From NCBI RefSeq assembly GCF_002237555.1, contig NZ_CP022540.1, positions 2,116,501-2,180,500 on the forward strand: 64,000 nt of DNA. Direction: 5' to 3'. The first letter of the stretch is position 1. Each line of letters opens with the position of its first letter. The notes below the pieces were generated by a model. The model was not told the origin of the DNA, searched no databases, and saw only the letters and a list, made by a program, of their open reading frames with translations. Origin of the DNA: Antarctobacter heliothermus. GTDB lineage: Bacteria > Pseudomonadota > Alphaproteobacteria > Rhodobacterales > Rhodobacteraceae. A program made the translations under genes and the position numbers. This document shows, piece by piece, positions 6,705 through 15,165 of the stretch.

Positions 6705-9161
6705 ATGTCCGAGTTTCCGACACAGGCCCGCGTGGTCATTATCGGCGGCGGTGCGGTGGGGGCCTCTTGTGCCTATCACATCGCGAAAGCCGGGTGGGAT
6801 GTGGTCGTGCTGGAAAAGAACGAGCTGACTGCCGGATCCACCTGGCACGCGGCGGGCAACTGCCCCTCGTTCAGCACGTCCTGGGCGGTGATGAACATGC
6901 AGCGCTATTCGCTGGATCTGTATCGCAGGCTGGCCGATGACGTCGACTATCCGATGAACTACCACGTCACCGGGTCGATCCGCCTTGGCCATTCATCGGA
7001 GCGGGTACAAGAGTTCGAACGGGCCTGTTCCATGGGGCGCTATCAGGGGCTTGATCTGGAGATGCTTGCGGTGTCGGACCTCAAGGCGCGCTATCCGTTC
7101 CTTGAGACCCATGACCTTGCCGGGGCGCTGTATGATCCCGACGACGGTGACATCGACCCGGCGCAATTGACCCAGGCATTGGCCAAGGGCGCGCGCATGG
7201 CCGGGGCGCGAATCGAACGGTTCTGCCCGGCCACCGGCGTCAGTCGGGACAGTGGCGGCTGGATCGTCCACACACACAAGGGCGACATCCGCTGCGAAAA
7301 GGTCGTCAACGCCGCGGGCTATTACGCCCAGCGGGTCGGTGAGTGGTTCAAGCCCTACGGCGGGCGCACGGTCCCCATGGCCGTCATGTCCCACCAGTAT
7401 TTCCTGACCGAGGAAATTCCGGCGCTGAAAGAATGGTCCGACGCAAACGGCAAGTTGCCGCTCCTGCGCGATGTCGACAGCAGCTATTACCTGCGGCAGG
7501 AAAAGAACGGTCTCAACCTCGGCCCCTATGAGCGCAATTGCAAAGCCCACTGGATCACGCCCGACGATCCGATGCCCGAGGATTTCAGCTTTCAGCTGTA
7601 CCCGGACGATCTGGAGCGGCTGGAATGGTACATCGAGGACGCGATGGCGCGGGTACCGTTGCTGGGTGAGGGTGGCGTGGGCCGAAATATCAACGGCCCG
7701 ATCCCCTATGCCCCCGACGGCCTGCCGCTGATCGGACCCATGCCCGGCGTTCCCGACGCGTTTGAGGCCTGTGTCTTTACTTTCGGGATCACACAGGCGG
7801 GGGGCGCGGGCAAGGTGCTGGCCGAATGGGTGACTGAGGGCCAGACCGAATGGGACATGTGGTCGGTCGATCCGCGCCGCTACACCGACTACACCGACCC
7901 GCAGTATTGCATCGACAAGGCGGTAGAGGTCTACGGCCACGAATACGCCATGCACTTCCCGCACCACGAATGGCCCGCCGCCCGCGATCGCAAACTGTCG
8001 CCGGTGCACGACCGGATCACGGCACAAGGTGGGGTCATGGGCGCCTACAACGGGTGGGAGCGGGCAAACTGGTACGCCATGCCCGGCGACGACACCTCGG
8101 AGGAGGCGACCCACACATGGGAACGCAATGGCCCGTGGCTGGCGCGCATCCGCGAGGAATGCCTTGCGGTGCGCGACGCCGCCGGCATCCTCGATCTGCC
8201 CGGGTTCTCGCGCTACCGGCTCAAGGGTGCGGGCGCGGCAGAGTTCCTGCGTGGCCTGTGTACCGGCGGCATCCCCAAGGTCGGTCGCATCGGCCTGCTG
8301 TACTTCGCCGATGACCGGGGCCGCATCGTGACCGAAATGTCCGCCATGCGACTGGACGAGGATGACTTTTTCCTGATCACCGCAGCGGCGGCGCAATGGC
8401 ATGACCTTGAGTGGCTGCAACGCCATGCCCCCGCCGACGCGGCATTCACCTTGACGGATGTGACGCGCGACTTCTCCTGCCAGATCCTGACCGGACCGAA
8501 ATCCCGCGACATTCTGGCCCGCCTGACACAGGCGGACTTGTCGCAGCCTTGGCTGACCCATCAATCGGCGCCACTGGACGGCACATGGGTTCAACTGGTC
8601 CGCGTCAGCTTTGCCGGGGAATTGGGTTGGGAGGTGCACTCAAAGATAGAGGACACGCCGAAAGTCCATGACGCACTGATGGCGGCAGGCATGCCCTTGG
8701 GGATGAAACCCTTTGGCATGTACGCGCTAAATTCCCTGCGCCTCGAAAAAGGCTATCGCGCGTGGAAAGGCGATCTGTCCACCGATTACACCCTGCTTGA
8801 GGGCGGTCTGGACCGCTTCGTCAAACTCGACAAGCCGCAGGATTTCCCCGGCAAAGCGGCACTCTTGGCGGAAAAACAACAAGGGCCGAAAAAGCGGTTT
8901 GTCACCATGATCGTGGACGCAGGCGCGGCGGATGCGCCCTACATGTCGACGGTCTGGCACGATGGCGAAATCGTAGGTGAGACAACCTCGGGTGGCTGGG
9001 GGCACCGCATCGACGCCTCCATTGCGCTGGGCATGATCCGCAGCGATCTGGCGCTGCCGGGCACCGAGGTGGAGATCGACATCTTTGGCCAGAAATGCCG
9101 CGCCGTGGTGCAAGAGGACAAACCGCTCTGGGATCCGCAGAACGAAAGACTGCGCGCATGA
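6705..9161 (+). CDS. FAD-dependent dimethylglycine/sarcosine dehydrogenase-like, GcvT fusion (1)
   Basis: This 818-residue two-part enzyme has an N-terminal FAD-binding DAO domain (GGGAVG at 14-19) and a C-terminal aminomethyltransferase (GcvT-like) half that binds tetrahydrofolate. His48 in GSTWHAAG sits where related dimethylglycine and sarcosine dehydrogenases attach FAD covalently. The expected reaction is oxidative N-demethylation of a methylated glycine with transfer of the C1 unit to THF. AAGGAGAGG precedes the ATG at 6705. It is followed by LysE with a 4-base overlap, and a second homologous enzyme lies at 10783. The exact substrate cannot be assigned from sequence. Confidence 0.9.
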   Translation: MSEFPTQARVVIIGGGAVGASCAYHIAKAGWDVVVLEKNELTAGSTWHAAGNCPSFSTSWAVMNMQRYSLDLYRRLADDVDYPMNYHVTGSIRLGHSSERVQEFERACSMGRYQGLDLEMLAVSDLKARYPFLETHDLAGALYDPDDGDIDPAQLTQALAKGARMAGARIERFCPATGVSRDSGGWIVHTHKGDIRCEKVVNAAGYYAQRVGEWFKPYGGRTVPMAVMSHQYFLTEEIPALKEWSDANGKLPLLRDVDSSYYLRQEKNGLNLGPYERNCKAHWITPDDPMPEDFSFQLYPDDLERLEWYIEDAMARVPLLGEGGVGRNINGPIPYAPDGLPLIGPMPGVPDAFEACVFTFGITQAGGAGKVLAEWVTEGQTEWDMWSVDPRRYTDYTDPQYCIDKAVEVYGHEYAMHFPHHEWPAARDRKLSPVHDRITAQGGVMGAYNGWERANWYAMPGDDTSEEATHTWERNGPWLARIREECLAVRDAAGILDLPGFSRYRLKGAGAAEFLRGLCTGGIPKVGRIGLLYFADDRGRIVTEMSAMRLDEDDFFLITAAAAQWHDLEWLQRHAPADAAFTLTDVTRDFSCQILTGPKSRDILARLTQADLSQPWLTHQSAPLDGTWVQLVRVSFAGELGWEVHSKIEDTPKVHDALMAAGMPLGMKPFGMYALNSLRLEKGYRAWKGDLSTDYTLLEGGLDRFVKLDKPQDFPGKAALLAEKQQGPKKRFVTMIVDAGAADAPYMSTVWHDGEIVGETTSGGWGHRIDASIALGMIRSDLALPGTEVEIDIFGQKCRAVVQEDKPLWDPQNERLRA

Positions 9162-9793
9162 CGGTCGAGGTTTATCTGATCTATCTGGCGGCACTGGCGG
9201 CCTTCTTCGTGACGCCCCCGGACACCAGCCAGCTTTTGATCATGTCCAACAGCCTGCGGCACGGCCTGCGGCGCAGCCTGTGGACCGTGGCGGGCGATCT
9301 TGGCGCGAACGTCGTGCAGATGACGGCGGCGGGGTTTGGGCTGGTTGCGGTGATTGCGACCTCGGCCAGCGTGCTGGTCTGGGTGAAATGGGCGGGCGTG
9401 GCCTATCTGATCTGGATCGGCCTCAGCCTGATCGTGCGCGCACCCACAACGGACCGGCCGGGCGCAGCCCCGCTTGCGCGCCGCCGGGTGCTGTTCCGGC
9501 AGGGGGTCTTCACCTCCGCCGCCAACCCCTACGCGGTGGTGTTTTTCGGCGCGCTTTTCCCGCAATTCATTGATCCAGCGTCGCCCATCGTCCCGCAACT
9601 TGTTCTGCTGGGGGGCACCTATCTGCTGGTCGATGGCGTGATCCTGATCCTCTGGGGCTATGCCGCCACCCGCGTCCTGTCGGGACCGCTGCAGCTGTCC
9701 GGGCGGATGCTGAACCGTGTGTCGGGCGGGCTGATGATTGGCGCGGCGATCCTGCTGGGCAGCCGCGATCTGGCACGGGAGGCAGAGCTGTGA
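9158..9793 (+). CDS. LysE-family amino acid exporter
   Basis: This 211-residue inner-membrane protein has about six hydrophobic segments. The N-terminus FFVTPPDTSQLLIMSNSLRHG corresponds to the family's conserved first-helix PGP region, here reading TPPD. LysE/RhtB proteins export amino acids and derivatives. The ATG at 9158 overlaps the stop of the dehydrogenase (ATGA), and its end overlaps the next gene, so the three are co-translated. Export of an excess amino acid product such as glycine, methionine or a methylated derivative is a guess from context. Confidence 0.88.
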   Translation: MTVEVYLIYLAALAAFFVTPPDTSQLLIMSNSLRHGLRRSLWTVAGDLGANVVQMTAAGFGLVAVIATSASVLVWVKWAGVAYLIWIGLSLIVRAPTTDRPGAAPLARRRVLFRQGVFTSAANPYAVVFFGALFPQFIDPASPIVPQLVLLGGTYLLVDGVILILWGYAATRVLSGPLQLSGRMLNRVSGGLMIGAAILLGSRDLAREAEL

Positions 9794-10710
9794 CCGCGAT
9801 AACTCTTCTCGACGGCGGTATGGGACAGGAACTGATCCAACGGTCCGGGCAACCGGCCAGCCCGCTGTGGTCGACACAGGTCGTGATCGACCGCCCCGGT
9901 CTGGTGGCCGAGGTGCACCGCGACTACGCCGATGCGGGCGCAACAGTAGCCACAACCAACACCTATGCCATCCACCGCGACCGGCTGCGCGGCGGGGCCG
10001 GCAATCACTACGCCGCCGATGGCGCGACAATCCCCGACATGCAGGACCAGTTCAACGCCCTGCACCACGCCGCGCTGGCCGAGGCGGATGCCGTGCGCGA
10101 CCGCTGCCGCCTCGCCGGGTCGATTGGTCCGCTGGGGGCCAGCTACCGCGCTGATCTGCATCCCGATCTGGACACCGCGATCCCGCTCTATGCAGAGGTT
10201 GCAGGCCTCCTTGCCCCTCGCGTCGATCTGCTGATCTTCGAAACCATCGCCTCCCTCGACGCGGCGCGCGCCTGCCTCACCGCCGGACGCCAGACAGACA
10301 AACCCGTCTGGCTGGCCTTTACCGTCGATGATGAGGACGGCACCCGCCTGCGCTCTGGTGAGCCGCTGGCAGAGGCGGCGCGCATCGCGTCAGAGGCGGA
10401 CGCGGCTCTGGCCAACTGCTCAGCACCCGAGGCGATGCCCGCCGCGCTGGGCGCCCTCTCTGGCTCGGGCGTGCCGCTAGGCGCTTACGCCAATGCCTTC
10501 ACCATGATCACCAAGGCGTTTCTCGACGGCGGGTCCACGGCGGCCTCGCTTCAGGCGCGCCGTGACATGAGCCCCGCCATCTACGCCGAGCACGCCATGA
10601 CATGGATCGACGCAGGCGCCACCATCGTCGGCGGTTGCTGCGAAACCGGGCCCGCCCATATCGCTGAAATTGCCCGCCGCCTGCGCGCCGCCGGGCATGA
10701 AATCACCTGA
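9790..10710 (+). CDS. Homocysteine S-methyltransferase family protein
   Basis: This 306-residue TIM-barrel protein is of the Pfam S-methyl_trans family (betaine-homocysteine methyltransferase / MmuM). The N-terminus LLDGGMGQELIQ is characteristic. Zinc ligands are expected from the cysteine in LANCSAPEA and the pair in GGCCETGPAHI near the C-terminus. It would move a methyl group to homocysteine, giving methionine. The donor may be glycine betaine, because the flanking dehydrogenases act on its demethylation products; S-methylmethionine is an alternative. It overlaps the LysE stop by 4 bases. Confidence 0.88.
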   Translation: MTAITLLDGGMGQELIQRSGQPASPLWSTQVVIDRPGLVAEVHRDYADAGATVATTNTYAIHRDRLRGGAGNHYAADGATIPDMQDQFNALHHAALAEADAVRDRCRLAGSIGPLGASYRADLHPDLDTAIPLYAEVAGLLAPRVDLLIFETIASLDAARACLTAGRQTDKPVWLAFTVDDEDGTRLRSGEPLAEAARIASEADAALANCSAPEAMPAALGALSGSGVPLGAYANAFTMITKAFLDGGSTAASLQARRDMSPAIYAEHAMTWIDAGATIVGGCCETGPAHIAEIARRLRAAGHEIT

Positions 10711-10735
10711 TGTTTCTTCTCTGCGAAAATACCCC
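10711..10735 (+). repeat. Degenerate third copy of the intergenic repeat
   Basis: GTTTCTTCTCTGCGAAAATA-CCCC resembles the repeat at 5011-5034 but with several changes. It lies in the 72-base gap before the second GcvT-type dehydrogenase. The assignment is weak. Confidence 0.35.
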
Positions 10736-10782
10736 TTCTGCGCCCGCAGGGCGCTCTGACGCCCGAAACCGGAGACCCCGCC

Positions 10783-13227
10783 ATGCCCCTGCCCACCCAA
10801 GCCCGCGCTGTCATCATCGGCGGCGGCGTCATCGGTTGTTCCGTGGCTTATCATCTGACCAAACTCGGCTGGACCGACGTGGTGCTGCTGGAGCGCAAGC
10901 AGCTCACCTCCGGCACCACATGGCATGCCGCGGGCCTGATCGCCCAGCTGCGCGCCACCGCGAACATGACGCGGCTCGCCAAGTACAGTCAGGAACTCTA
11001 CGGCAACCTCGAGGCCGAAACCGGCGTCGCCACCGGCTTCAAGCGCGTCGGCTCGATCACCGTCGCTCTGACCGCCGAACGGCATGAGGAACTGCGCCGC
11101 CAGGCCGCCATGGCCCGCGCCTTCGGGGTCGAGATCGATGAGATCGACGTGGCAGAGATCAAATCCAAATACGCCCATCTCAACACCGACGGCGTCCTGG
11201 GCGGCGTTTACCTGCCCAAGGACGGGCAGGGTGACCCGGCCAATATCGCGCTCGCCATGGCCAAGGGCGCGCGTCAGGGCGGCGCCACCGTGGCCGAACG
11301 CACCAAGGCCACACGCGTCACCACCGTCGGAGAGCGGATCACCCAGGTGCATTGGGAGGCAGAGGACGGCACCTCCGGCACCATCGACGCCGATCATGTT
11401 GTCAACTGCGCCGGCATGTGGGGCCGCGAGGTGGGCCGGATGCTGGGCACCGATGTACCCCTGCAAGCCTGCGAACACTTCTACATCGTGTCCGAACCCA
11501 TCGCCGGACTGACCCAGTTGCCGGTCCTGCGCGTGCCGGATGAATGCGCCTACTACAAGGAAGACGCCGGCAAGATGATGCTGGGCGCGTTTGAGCCGGG
11601 CGCCAAACCCTGGGCGCTGAACGGCATCCCCAAGGACTTTGAGTTCGACCAACTGCCAGAGGATTTCGACCACTTCGAGCCGATCCTCGAAAACGCGGTC
11701 CACCGGATGCCCATGCTGGGCGAGGCGGGCATTCACACGTTCTTCAACGGCCCGGAATCCTTTACCCCCGACAACGCCTATTACATGGGCCTCTGTCCGG
11801 GGCGCGAAAACGTCTGGGTGGCGGCAGGCTTCAACTCCATCGGGATTCAGTCGGCGGGCGGTGCGGGCATGGCGCTGGCGCAATGGATGAACGACGGCGA
11901 GAAACCCTTTGACCTCGGTGATGTCGACATCGCCCGCGCGCAGGGGTTCCAGACCAACACCAGCTACCTCGCCGCGCGCGTCTCGGAAACGCTGGGCCTG
12001 CTCTACGACGACCACTTTCCCTTCAAGCAAAAGGTCACCGCCCGCGGCCTGCGCCGCTCGCCCTTCCATGATCGGCTGGCCGACGGTGGTGCGGTCTTTG
12101 GCGAACTGGCAGGCTGGGAACGCGCCAACTGGTTCGCGCGCGAGGGTCAGGAACGCGAATACCGTTACAGCTGGGGCCGCCAGAACTGGTTCGACAACTC
12201 GGCCGAGGAACACCGCGCCATCCGCGAAAACGTTGGCATGTACGACATGTCCTCTTTCGGCAAGCTGCGCGTCGAAGGCCGCGATGCCGAGGCCTTTCTG
12301 AACCACGTCTGCGGGGCCGACATGTCCGTGCCAGCGGGCAAGATCGTCTACACCCAGTTCCTCAACAGCCGCGGCGGGATAGAAGCGGACGTTACCGTCA
12401 CCCGCCTGTCGGAAACCGCTTATCTTGTCGTCACTCCCGCCGCCACGCGCCGTGCCGATGAAACATGGCTGCGCCGCCATCTGGGGGACCGCAACGTGGT
12501 CATCACCGATGTGACAGCGGCGGAGGGCGTGCTGGCCGTCATGGGACCAAAGGCACGCGAGGTGCTGCAGGCGGTTTCTCCCAATGATTTCTCCAACACC
12601 GTGAACCCCTTTGGCACCGCGCAGGAGATCGAGATCGGCATGGGCCGCGCCCGCGTCCACCGCGTCACCTACGTGGGCGAACTGGGCTGGGAGGTCTATG
12701 TCGGCGCCGATATGGCGGGCCATGTGTTCGACACGATCCATACCGCAGGACAGGAGTTTGGCCTCAAACTTTGCGGCATGCACGTCATGGACAGCTGCCG
12801 CGCCGAAAAGGCCTTTCGCCACTTCGGCCATGACATCACCTGCGAGGATCATGTGCTCGAGGCGGGGCTGGGCTTTGCCGTCAAAACCGCCAAAACCCAC
12901 TTCATCGGTCGCGACGCCGTGCTGGCGAAAAAGGAAACCGGACTGGAAAAGCGCCTTTTGCAGTTCCAGCTGCAAGACCCCGAACCGCTGGTTTACCACA
13001 ATGAGCCGATCCTGCGCGACGGCCAAATCGTCGGCTACCTGTCATCGGGCGCCTACGGCCACACGCTGGGCGGGGCGATCGGCCTTGGCTATGTCCCCTG
13101 CAAGGGCGAAACCGCGCAGGACGTTCTGGCCTCCAGCTATGAAATCGACGTCGCCGGCACACGGGTCAAGGCAACGCCCTCGCTGAAACCTCTCTACGAT
13201 CCCAAATCCGAACGGGTCAAACTCTAG
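10783..13227 (+). CDS. FAD-dependent dimethylglycine/sarcosine dehydrogenase-like, GcvT fusion (2)
   Basis: This 814-residue protein has the same architecture as the enzyme at 6705: an FAD-binding DAO domain (GGGVIG, 13-18) and a C-terminal GcvT/THF-binding half. The putative covalent-flavin His48 lies in SGTTWHAAGL, the form usual for sarcosine and dimethylglycine dehydrogenases. It is a clear but diverged paralogue of the first enzyme, so the two may act on successive substrates such as dimethylglycine and then sarcosine; this is inference. It starts 72 bases after the homocysteine methyltransferase, probably in the same operon. Confidence 0.92.
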   Translation: MPLPTQARAVIIGGGVIGCSVAYHLTKLGWTDVVLLERKQLTSGTTWHAAGLIAQLRATANMTRLAKYSQELYGNLEAETGVATGFKRVGSITVALTAERHEELRRQAAMARAFGVEIDEIDVAEIKSKYAHLNTDGVLGGVYLPKDGQGDPANIALAMAKGARQGGATVAERTKATRVTTVGERITQVHWEAEDGTSGTIDADHVVNCAGMWGREVGRMLGTDVPLQACEHFYIVSEPIAGLTQLPVLRVPDECAYYKEDAGKMMLGAFEPGAKPWALNGIPKDFEFDQLPEDFDHFEPILENAVHRMPMLGEAGIHTFFNGPESFTPDNAYYMGLCPGRENVWVAAGFNSIGIQSAGGAGMALAQWMNDGEKPFDLGDVDIARAQGFQTNTSYLAARVSETLGLLYDDHFPFKQKVTARGLRRSPFHDRLADGGAVFGELAGWERANWFAREGQEREYRYSWGRQNWFDNSAEEHRAIRENVGMYDMSSFGKLRVEGRDAEAFLNHVCGADMSVPAGKIVYTQFLNSRGGIEADVTVTRLSETAYLVVTPAATRRADETWLRRHLGDRNVVITDVTAAEGVLAVMGPKAREVLQAVSPNDFSNTVNPFGTAQEIEIGMGRARVHRVTYVGELGWEVYVGADMAGHVFDTIHTAGQEFGLKLCGMHVMDSCRAEKAFRHFGHDITCEDHVLEAGLGFAVKTAKTHFIGRDAVLAKKETGLEKRLLQFQLQDPEPLVYHNEPILRDGQIVGYLSSGAYGHTLGGAIGLGYVPCKGETAQDVLASSYEIDVAGTRVKATPSLKPLYDPKSERVKL

Positions 13228-13290
13228 GCCAACCGCGCCCGCGGCAGGGGCGGGGGTTGCGCAAACCGCCCGCGCTTGCCACATGGGGGC

Positions 13291-13938
13291 ATGGCATCCG
13301 ACTACAATCCCCCCACCGGCGAAATCCCTGTCCTGTATGAGGACAGCGACCTGTTGCTTGTCGACAAACCCGCCGGGCTGTTGTCCGTACCGGGCAAGAC
13401 CGAAGACTTGCACGATTGCCTGCTGCACCGTCTGGAAAAGGCCTTTCCCACAGCGCGGCTGGTGCACCGGCTGGACCGCGATACATCGGGCGTAATGGTC
13501 TTTGCCCTGACACCGCACGCACAGCGGCACCTCAACCTTCAGTTTGAAACCCGCAAGACGAAAAAGACCTATCTGGCGCGCCTGCAAGGACGGCTACAGC
13601 CCTCGACCGGAGAGGTGGACCTGCCGCTGATCGTCGACTGGCCCAACCGGCCCCGGCAGATGGTCTGCCATGAGACTGGCAAACCCTCTCTGACCCTTTG
13701 GAAGGTGCTAAAGGCCTCGGACACGGAAACCCGCGTGCGGCTGTTTCCCCATACGGGCCGCAGTCACCAGTTACGGGTGCACACGCTGGCGCTGGGCCAT
13801 CCGATCCTTGGCGACACTCTGTATGCGCCTGAAACCGCTGACCAATACCCACGCATGATGCTGCATGCCGAGGAATTGCGGGTGAACCATCCCGAAAGCG
13901 GCAAAGGCATGAAATTCCGCGCCCCGCCGCCGTTCTGA
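13291..13938 (+). CDS. RluA-family pseudouridine synthase
   Basis: This 215-residue protein converts uridine to pseudouridine in RNA. The RluA-family catalytic motif HRLDRDTSG contains the nucleophilic Asp62, and the C-terminal HTGRSHQLRVH motif is present. The length and the absence of an S4 domain suggest the RluA subgroup (23S rRNA U746 / tRNA U32). The ATG at 13291 gives a normal N-terminus; an alternative start lies 15 bases upstream. It lies directly downstream of the C1 block but has no evident functional link to it. Confidence 0.9.
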   Translation: MASDYNPPTGEIPVLYEDSDLLLVDKPAGLLSVPGKTEDLHDCLLHRLEKAFPTARLVHRLDRDTSGVMVFALTPHAQRHLNLQFETRKTKKTYLARLQGRLQPSTGEVDLPLIVDWPNRPRQMVCHETGKPSLTLWKVLKASDTETRVRLFPHTGRSHQLRVHTLALGHPILGDTLYAPETADQYPRMMLHAEELRVNHPESGKGMKFRAPPPF

Positions 13939-13985
13939 CCATCCCTGACAGCCACCCGTAGGCCGGGCTTCAGCCCGGCACATCA

Positions 13986-14051
13986 CTTAGGCACATCCCT
14001 AAACGTTCTTGATCGACCACCCTTGATGTGTTACTTAGGTGTATGGCTAAG
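13986..14051. promoter_or_regulatory. Two palindromic boxes, probable ArsR-family operators
   Basis: Box 1 is TTAGG-N6-CCTAA (13987-13991 / 13998-14002) and box 2 is CTTAG-N8-CTAAG (14034-14038 / 14047-14051). Both lie in the variant repeat ACTTAGG...CTAA. Box 2 covers the ATG at 14043, so binding there would block the start of the regulator gene itself. Autoregulation is inferred. Confidence 0.6.
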
Positions 14052-14384
14052 TTTGACCCAAACCTCGACCTGTGTTTCTCCGCTCTCGGGGATCCGACAC
14101 GCCGCATGATCCTGCAACGTCTGGCGCGGGGCGAGGCGTCGGTCAGCGAACTGGCAGAGCCGCACGATATGGCGCTGCCGTCCTTCATGGAGCACCTGAA
14201 AAAACTGGAAGCGGCCCAACTTATCACATCGAAAAAACAGGGCCGCACCCGTATCTGCGCGCTTTCCCCCGATGCCTTTCTTCCGGCCAAGGACTGGCTG
14301 ACGGAACAAAGGGCCATTTGGGAAGGAAGGCTTGATCGTTTTGATGACTATGTGACCGCCCTAGCGAAAGAGCGCCAAAAATGA
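14043..14384 (+). CDS. ArsR-family winged-helix regulator
   Basis: This 113-residue winged-helix protein has the ArsR-family pattern SALGDPTRRMILQRL followed by a recognition region around VSELAEPHDMALPSFMEHLKKLE. It lacks the metal-binding Cys-Val-Cys of metal sensors. It belongs to the ArsR group paired with SRPBCC/AHSA1 proteins. It overlaps the next gene by 4 bases. No good Shine-Dalgarno is seen because a palindromic box covers the start, and the leader may be very short. The in-frame start at 14028 would also be possible. Confidence 0.9.
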   Translation: MAKFDPNLDLCFSALGDPTRRMILQRLARGEASVSELAEPHDMALPSFMEHLKKLEAAQLITSKKQGRTRICALSPDAFLPAKDWLTEQRAIWEGRLDRFDDYVTALAKERQK

Positions 14385-14854
14385 TCCTGTATCCTGAAAC
14401 CGACCTGACATTCACGCGCACCATCCAAGCGCCCCGATCCCTGCTGTGGGAATGCTGGACCACCCCACAACATATCAAGCAGTTCTTCGTGCCACGGCCG
14501 CACTCTGTCGAGGATTGCGAAATTGATCTGCGTGTTGGCGGAAAATTCAATACGACCTTCAATGTCGATGGCAACACGATGAAGAATGACGGCGTCTTTC
14601 TTGAAGTGGAGGAGGGCAGGCGATTGGTCTTTACCGATGCCTACAGCGAAGGGTGGAAGCCTGCCGCAGACCCCTTCATGACCGCGATCATCGAATTCGA
14701 AGACGACGGACATGGCGGGACCACCTACACGGCCACAGCACGGCATCGATCCCCAGAGGCGCGGCAAACCCATGAGGATATGGGGTTCTTCGGCGGCTGG
14801 GGCACGGTGGCAACGCAACTCGAAGACTATGCAAAGACGCTTGTCGGCAAGTGA
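14381..14854 (+). CDS. SRPBCC (AHSA1-like) domain protein
   Basis: This 157-residue single START-like domain begins with the family pattern FTRTIQAPRSLLWECWTTP and includes VGGKFNTTF. Such proteins form a hydrophobic pocket for small ligands. Their role next to ArsR regulators is generally unknown, with detoxification suggested for some. It is translationally coupled (ATGA) to the ArsR gene, so the pair likely forms a self-regulated unit. The gap behind it ends in a hairpin terminator at 15050-15075. Confidence 0.88.
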   Translation: MILYPETDLTFTRTIQAPRSLLWECWTTPQHIKQFFVPRPHSVEDCEIDLRVGGKFNTTFNVDGNTMKNDGVFLEVEEGRRLVFTDAYSEGWKPAADPFMTAIIEFEDDGHGGTTYTATARHRSPEARQTHEDMGFFGGWGTVATQLEDYAKTLVGK

Positions 14855-15049
14855 TTTTCCACGCGTGATTTTCGCCGAGTGAATGGGGGCGTTTGGTGGA
14901 TGCGTTGGATGGATGCGGCGGTGGTCGGACACACAGTCATGGTCATCCCTTCGGGCATACCCGGTCCGCAATCCCGTCAAAAGCACGGTGTCAGATCGGC
15001 TCCGGTTCCAGACTTTAATCCCCCCAAACGGGGACGCAGAAACGCAAAA

Positions 15050-15075
15050 AACCGGGCCTCGTGAGAGGCCCGGTT
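15050..15075. terminator. Bidirectional hairpin terminator
   Basis: ACCGGGCCTC (15051-15060), loop GTGA and GAGGCCCGGT (15065-15074) form a 10-bp stem. An A-run precedes it and TTT follows, so it could work for transcripts arriving from either side of this convergent gap. Confidence 0.75.
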
Positions 15076-15090
15076 TCCTAAGCGTTCGTT

Positions 15091-15151
15091 AAAACGCCTC
15101 TGTAACCCATTGATTTTGCGTACCCGTTGGGCTGTCCACACGTGGACAGCC
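15091..15151. repeat. 61-bp intergenic repeat with 22-bp palindrome, copy 2
   Basis: This copy has the same block AAAACGCCTCTGTAA and CCATTGAT as at 827. It is followed 39 bases from its start by an almost perfect palindrome at 15130-15151 with half-site GGCTGTCCAC; only the centre breaks symmetry. Like copy 1 it lies in a convergent gap, here just after the aldehyde dehydrogenase stop. Confidence 0.75.
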
Positions 15152-15165
15152 CATGGGAGTACGCC

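Larger units (their letters stand above)
14855..15165. other. 311-base gene-free convergent gap
   Basis: No credible coding sequence is seen on either strand. The right half contains a small CCCC-caaa-CGGGG hairpin near 15020, the terminator hairpin at 15050-15075 and the repeat copy at 15091-15151. The left half shows nothing recognisable; no tRNA-like fold was found. Confidence 0.6.

Noticed and set aside
10477..13026. Very long minus-strand open frame (849 codons) opposite the second dehydrogenase
   Set aside because: The plus strand encodes a clear FAD/GcvT enzyme; the antisense frame shows no domain, start context or sensible composition.
14879..15050. Possible tRNA or small RNA in the convergent gap
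   Set aside because: No cloverleaf or conserved T-loop sequence could be formed; only the terminator hairpin is convincing.
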